DNA of 8,243 nucleotides from Candidatus Avimonoglobus intestinipullorum. Its GTDB lineage: Bacteria; Bacillota; Clostridia; UBA1381. The notes under the pieces were generated by a model, which ran no database searches, was not told the DNA's origin, and saw only the letters and a list, made by a program, of their open reading frames with translations. Below, piece by piece: positions 6,341 to 8,243 of this stretch; the stretch's first letter is position 1, and each line of letters opens with the position of its first letter. The stretch spans positions 1-8,243 of the forward strand of contig DVND01000073.1 of NCBI GenBank assembly GCA_018714645.1, given 5' to 3'. Both the position numbers and the translations under genes were made by a program.

Positions 6341-7588
6341 TCAATATCTGATAATCTGCTTGATGTAATATTCCCACGCATATTCAAATGCATCTAAAAT
6401 ATCAATGTCGCTGGAACCGTTGTCCAGCCGGACGTCTCCCGCCGCGTCCGCATCCCATACCGCATTGGCAAGCCCATTTATCAATGCATCGTTCTCCCCC
6501 TGCACTAAAGAAAACCGGTGTGAAGACAATAAAATATTTTCTGCACGGATGCGGTCTATAATACGGTTTTTAATGGAATTTCGGATATTGTATTTCGTCC
6601 GTGCCCGCATCGTATTGATGATCGCCTGCTCTGCACTGTCGCAAAACACCGCTGAAACCCTTCCAAAATCGCGTTCCACCTGCGCAGCAAACTCTGAAAA
6701 TAATCGTATAATGTCATCCACAGAGGTGTCCGCAGCCGGAATGGATTCCGACCGGAGCGCAATAACCGCCCCGCCGCCATCCGTAATCCCCACCGCACAA
6801 AATGCATGATTGGATTTGTTCCCTCCAAAATCCACCCCAATGTTGACCGTATGGAACGCCGGCAATTGCTCCTTTTCGATGTTGAACGTCCCCGGCTCAT
6901 CCGCAAAATTACGGTAAATCAATCCCTCGGCCCCAACCCATTTCCCCAGGATGTACCGTTCGTAAAATACCCCCGAAAAAAGTGCCGCTGCCTTTTGGAT
7001 TTCCTGCTCTGATAAAACCGGATTGTCCTCCATCAAAAAATGAATCCTGCATACGCCCCGCTCAGCAGCTTTTGCAATCCACTCCTTGTAAAACCAGTGG
7101 TCCGGCCCTTCCGGATTGCAGTTGAACCAAAGCTTTGCATTCGAGAATGTCAGCGTTCTTGCAATGGCCTGCTCAACAAATGACCTTGGCTGTAATGCCG
7201 CCTCGTCAAAGAACACCCCTGCCAGCGTGATCCCCTGGATCAGCATGTAACTTGATTCGTCCTTCCCTCCAAAGAAATAGAAATAATTTTCCTTCCCTCC
7301 GCACCGGAGGATCATTAAGGAATTAGAAAGCTTATATTCAACCGTATAAGGAAGGCCGCCAAGCCTCAAAAAAGGCCGCAGGATATTGCGTTCCGCACTC
7401 TGTACCGTCTTTGCACAAATTGCAAAATTTGTGTGGTCAAAATATTCCATCGCCCAAATGACGAAAGCCGCCGTCATGATAACCGTCTTGCCGCTTCGAA
7501 CCGCGCCGTCACATATGATACAGTACCCGTCTGATTCAATAAATCTGAAAACCTGCGCCTGTTTTTCTGAAAGCTTATCAATCCGCAT
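6341..7588 (-). CDS. terL: Terminase large subunit (PBSX-like)
   Basis: This 415-residue enzyme is the ATP-driven motor and nuclease that packages DNA into the procapsid. Walker A is GAVRSGKT at about residues 28-35, Walker B is GVFFDE at 124-129, and FNCNPEGP near 155-162 is the coupling motif. The nuclease domain shows the expected acidic residues in IGVDFGG (Asp about 253), VFCDSAE (Asp about 317) and DIDILDAFEYAWEY (394-407). The pattern fits PBSX-type large terminases, and the protein appears full length. The ATG at 7588 was chosen because GGAGG lies 6 bases upstream; this makes it overlap the small subunit by 11 bases. The starts further upstream lie inside the small-subunit gene. Confidence 0.95.
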   Translation of the reverse strand: MRIDKLSEKQAQVFRFIESDGYCIICDGAVRSGKTVIMTAAFVIWAMEYFDHTNFAICAKTVQSAERNILRPFLRLGGLPYTVEYKLSNSLMILRCGGKENYFYFFGGKDESSYMLIQGITLAGVFFDEAALQPRSFVEQAIARTLTFSNAKLWFNCNPEGPDHWFYKEWIAKAAERGVCRIHFLMEDNPVLSEQEIQKAAALFSGVFYERYILGKWVGAEGLIYRNFADEPGTFNIEKEQLPAFHTVNIGVDFGGNKSNHAFCAVGITDGGGAVIALRSESIPAADTSVDDIIRLFSEFAAQVERDFGRVSAVFCDSAEQAIINTMRARTKYNIRNSIKNRIIDRIRAENILLSSHRFSLVQGENDALINGLANAVWDADAAGDVRLDNGSSDIDILDAFEYAWEYYIKQIIRY

Positions 7589-7952
7589 TTCCCGCCTCCC
7601 GAATTGCCTGAATAAGTGCCTCGTGATCTGCCTGTCCATTGTCATTGCTGTCAGGGAGTGCCTTCATTATTTCTTTCAGTTCTTTTACCGAAGATACAAG
7701 CTGCTTCAGTTTTTGTGTATCCACATTCCCTTCCAGTTGATCAATAGCGCGTCCCGTTGTCTCAATGAGCTTTTCCGCAAGCTGCGCAAGGCTCTGCGTT
7801 TTTTCCTGCGGCGCACTTCGTAACTCACGCCATTTTTCCGCAGCCGCATGCTTTGCCACCGCTGCCCTTGAGATACCATTCTTTTCCGCAAGCTCCCTGT
7901 AGCATACCCCCGTGTTGATGTATTCAGTTTTGATGGCGGCCCAGTCGATCAC
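7578..7952 (-). CDS. terS: Terminase small subunit
   Basis: This 124-residue protein begins at a GTG (7950-7952) with AAGGAGG 8 bases before it; the in-frame ATG at 7979 precedes that site, so it cannot be the start used. The N-terminal part contains a helix-turn-helix, YRELAEKNGISRAAVAKHAAAEKW, typical of small subunits that bind packaging sites on phage DNA. The middle (LAEKLIETTGRAIDQLE, then KQLVSSVKELKEIMKAL) is helical and suits oligomer formation. It is shorter than PBSX XtmA, and its family is not certain. It directly precedes and overlaps the large subunit, which it recruits to start packaging. It lies just after the terminator at 8015-8053 and may begin the late operon. Confidence 0.85.
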   Translation of the reverse strand: MIDWAAIKTEYINTGVCYRELAEKNGISRAAVAKHAAAEKWRELRSAPQEKTQSLAQLAEKLIETTGRAIDQLEGNVDTQKLKQLVSSVKELKEIMKALPDSNDNGQADHEALIQAIREAGNAD

Positions 7953-7981
7953 CGCGCACCCCTCCTTTATGTGATGCAATC

Positions 7982-7999
7982 ATTTTCTTATTAGAAAAT
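7982..7999. promoter_or_regulatory. Perfect inverted repeat upstream of terS, possible operator
   Basis: ATTTTCT (7982-7988) and AGAAAAT (7993-7999) form a perfect 7-base inverted repeat around a 4-base centre, 30 bases before the terS start. It is AT-rich and has no U tract, so it looks more like a protein-binding site than a terminator. Late-gene activators of the ArpU/RinA type act near this point in other phages, and this could be such a site. Confidence 0.35.
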
Positions 8000-8014
8000 C
8001 CGATAGTTTTGCAT

Positions 8015-8053
8015 AAAAAAAGTATGGCTGCGCGTTTGCGCTCCATACTTTTT
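8015..8053. terminator. Intrinsic terminator before the late operon
   Basis: AAAAAGTATGG (8017-8027) pairs perfectly with CCATACTTTTT (8043-8053), and GCGC segments at 8030-8033 and 8038-8041 extend the stem inside a small bulge. Seven Ts follow on the minus strand (8015-8021). It would end transcription from the regulator gene upstream and any transcript begun at the promoter-like site at 8063-8091. A run of Ts on the other strand means it may also work in the plus direction. Confidence 0.88.
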
Positions 8054-8062
8054 CATAATGCT

Positions 8063-8091
8063 ATTATATCACAAAACGAGGTGACATTCAA
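8063..8091 (-). promoter_or_regulatory. Sigma-A-like promoter overlapping the end of the regulator gene
   Basis: On the minus strand TTGAAT (8086-8091) and TATAAT (8063-8068) are separated by 17 bases, and TG precedes the -10 by one base as in extended -10 promoters. The -35 lies inside the last codons of the regulator and the -10 touches its stop codon. A start near 8054-8057 would place the terminator stem almost at the beginning of the transcript. Confidence 0.6.
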
Positions 8092-8243
8092 GGACATCTT
8101 TTAAAATTTGGAGCGCTTTTTGATGTAACCGTGTAATCTGGCGGTTTGAATACCCCAGTTCTTCCGCTATTTGCGAGAATTGTTTCCCATTTATATAGTA
8201 ACCGGTAAGTACCGCACAAAGCATATCATCCCCCACCTTGCTG
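8069..8243 (-). CDS. Sigma-region-4-like phage regulator, C-terminal part (DUF1492/ArpU-like)
   Basis: The last 57 codons of a gene that begins beyond the right edge are read from 8242 to the TGA at 8069-8071. The visible sequence has the helix-turn-helix of sigma factor region 4: FSQIAEELGYSNRQITRLHQKALQILKD, where the ELGYS turn and the RQITRLHQKAL recognition helix are clear. Sigma-like proteins of this kind (ArpU, RinA and DUF1492 groups) end the early region of Gram-positive phages and switch on late genes. That fits its place just before terS. The start and the N-terminal part are off the window, so its length and exact family cannot be decided. Confidence 0.82.
   Translation of the reverse strand, partial: SKVGDDMLCAVLTGYYINGKQFSQIAEELGYSNRQITRLHQKALQILKDVLECHLVL

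Noticed and set aside
1..8243. CRISPR arrays, defence or toxin-antitoxin genes, or a novel multi-gene system.
   Set aside because: No spaced repeats are seen, and every minus-strand gene fits a known siphophage packaging, head or tail role; nothing is left over large enough to encode another system.

Overview
This window holds the head and head-tail joining genes of a temperate siphophage, most likely a prophage or prophage remnant in a Gram-positive, Clostridia-like host (Bacillota). The basis for the host guess is the gene content (a PBSX-type terminase, a GP20-type scaffold, an N4-gp56-like capsid and a Gp15-type tail chaperone), the strong AGGAGG-like ribosome binding sites, and the use of GTG as a start codon. 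No host gene or integrase is visible, so the host is an inference.

All phage genes lie on the minus strand and are read from right to left. At the right edge is the C-terminal part of a sigma-region-4-like late-gene regulator. Its 3' end carries a good promoter-like sequence, followed at once by a strong intrinsic terminator. Then come the small and large terminase subunits, the portal, the scaffold, the major capsid protein, three small head-tail joining proteins, a tail-terminator-like protein, the tail tube protein, and two tail assembly chaperone genes that overlap by 4 bases (ATGA). Gene gaps are short or overlapping, so this looks like one late operon: DNA packaging (terminases, portal), then procapsid assembly (scaffold, capsid), then neck proteins, then tail tube and chaperones.

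At the left edge the order breaks. A tape measure gene should follow the Gp15 chaperone. Instead a perfect bidirectional terminator lies about 10 bases past its stop codon, followed by the 3' end of a plus-strand DDE integrase-type transposase that converges on the phage operon. The tail-tip, lysis and tape measure genes are therefore missing or displaced here, and an IS-associated truncation of a prophage is the simplest reading. A second departure is a 105-base non-coding gap between portal and scaffold, where related phages usually carry a MuF-like minor capsid gene; the gap contains an 11-base direct repeat and a hairpin.

Nothing here looks like a wholly new system. The points most worth checking are the promoter-terminator pair upstream of terS (a possible antitermination switch for late genes), the left-end truncation, and the odd portal-scaffold gap. 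No stretch over 300 bases lacks a gene.
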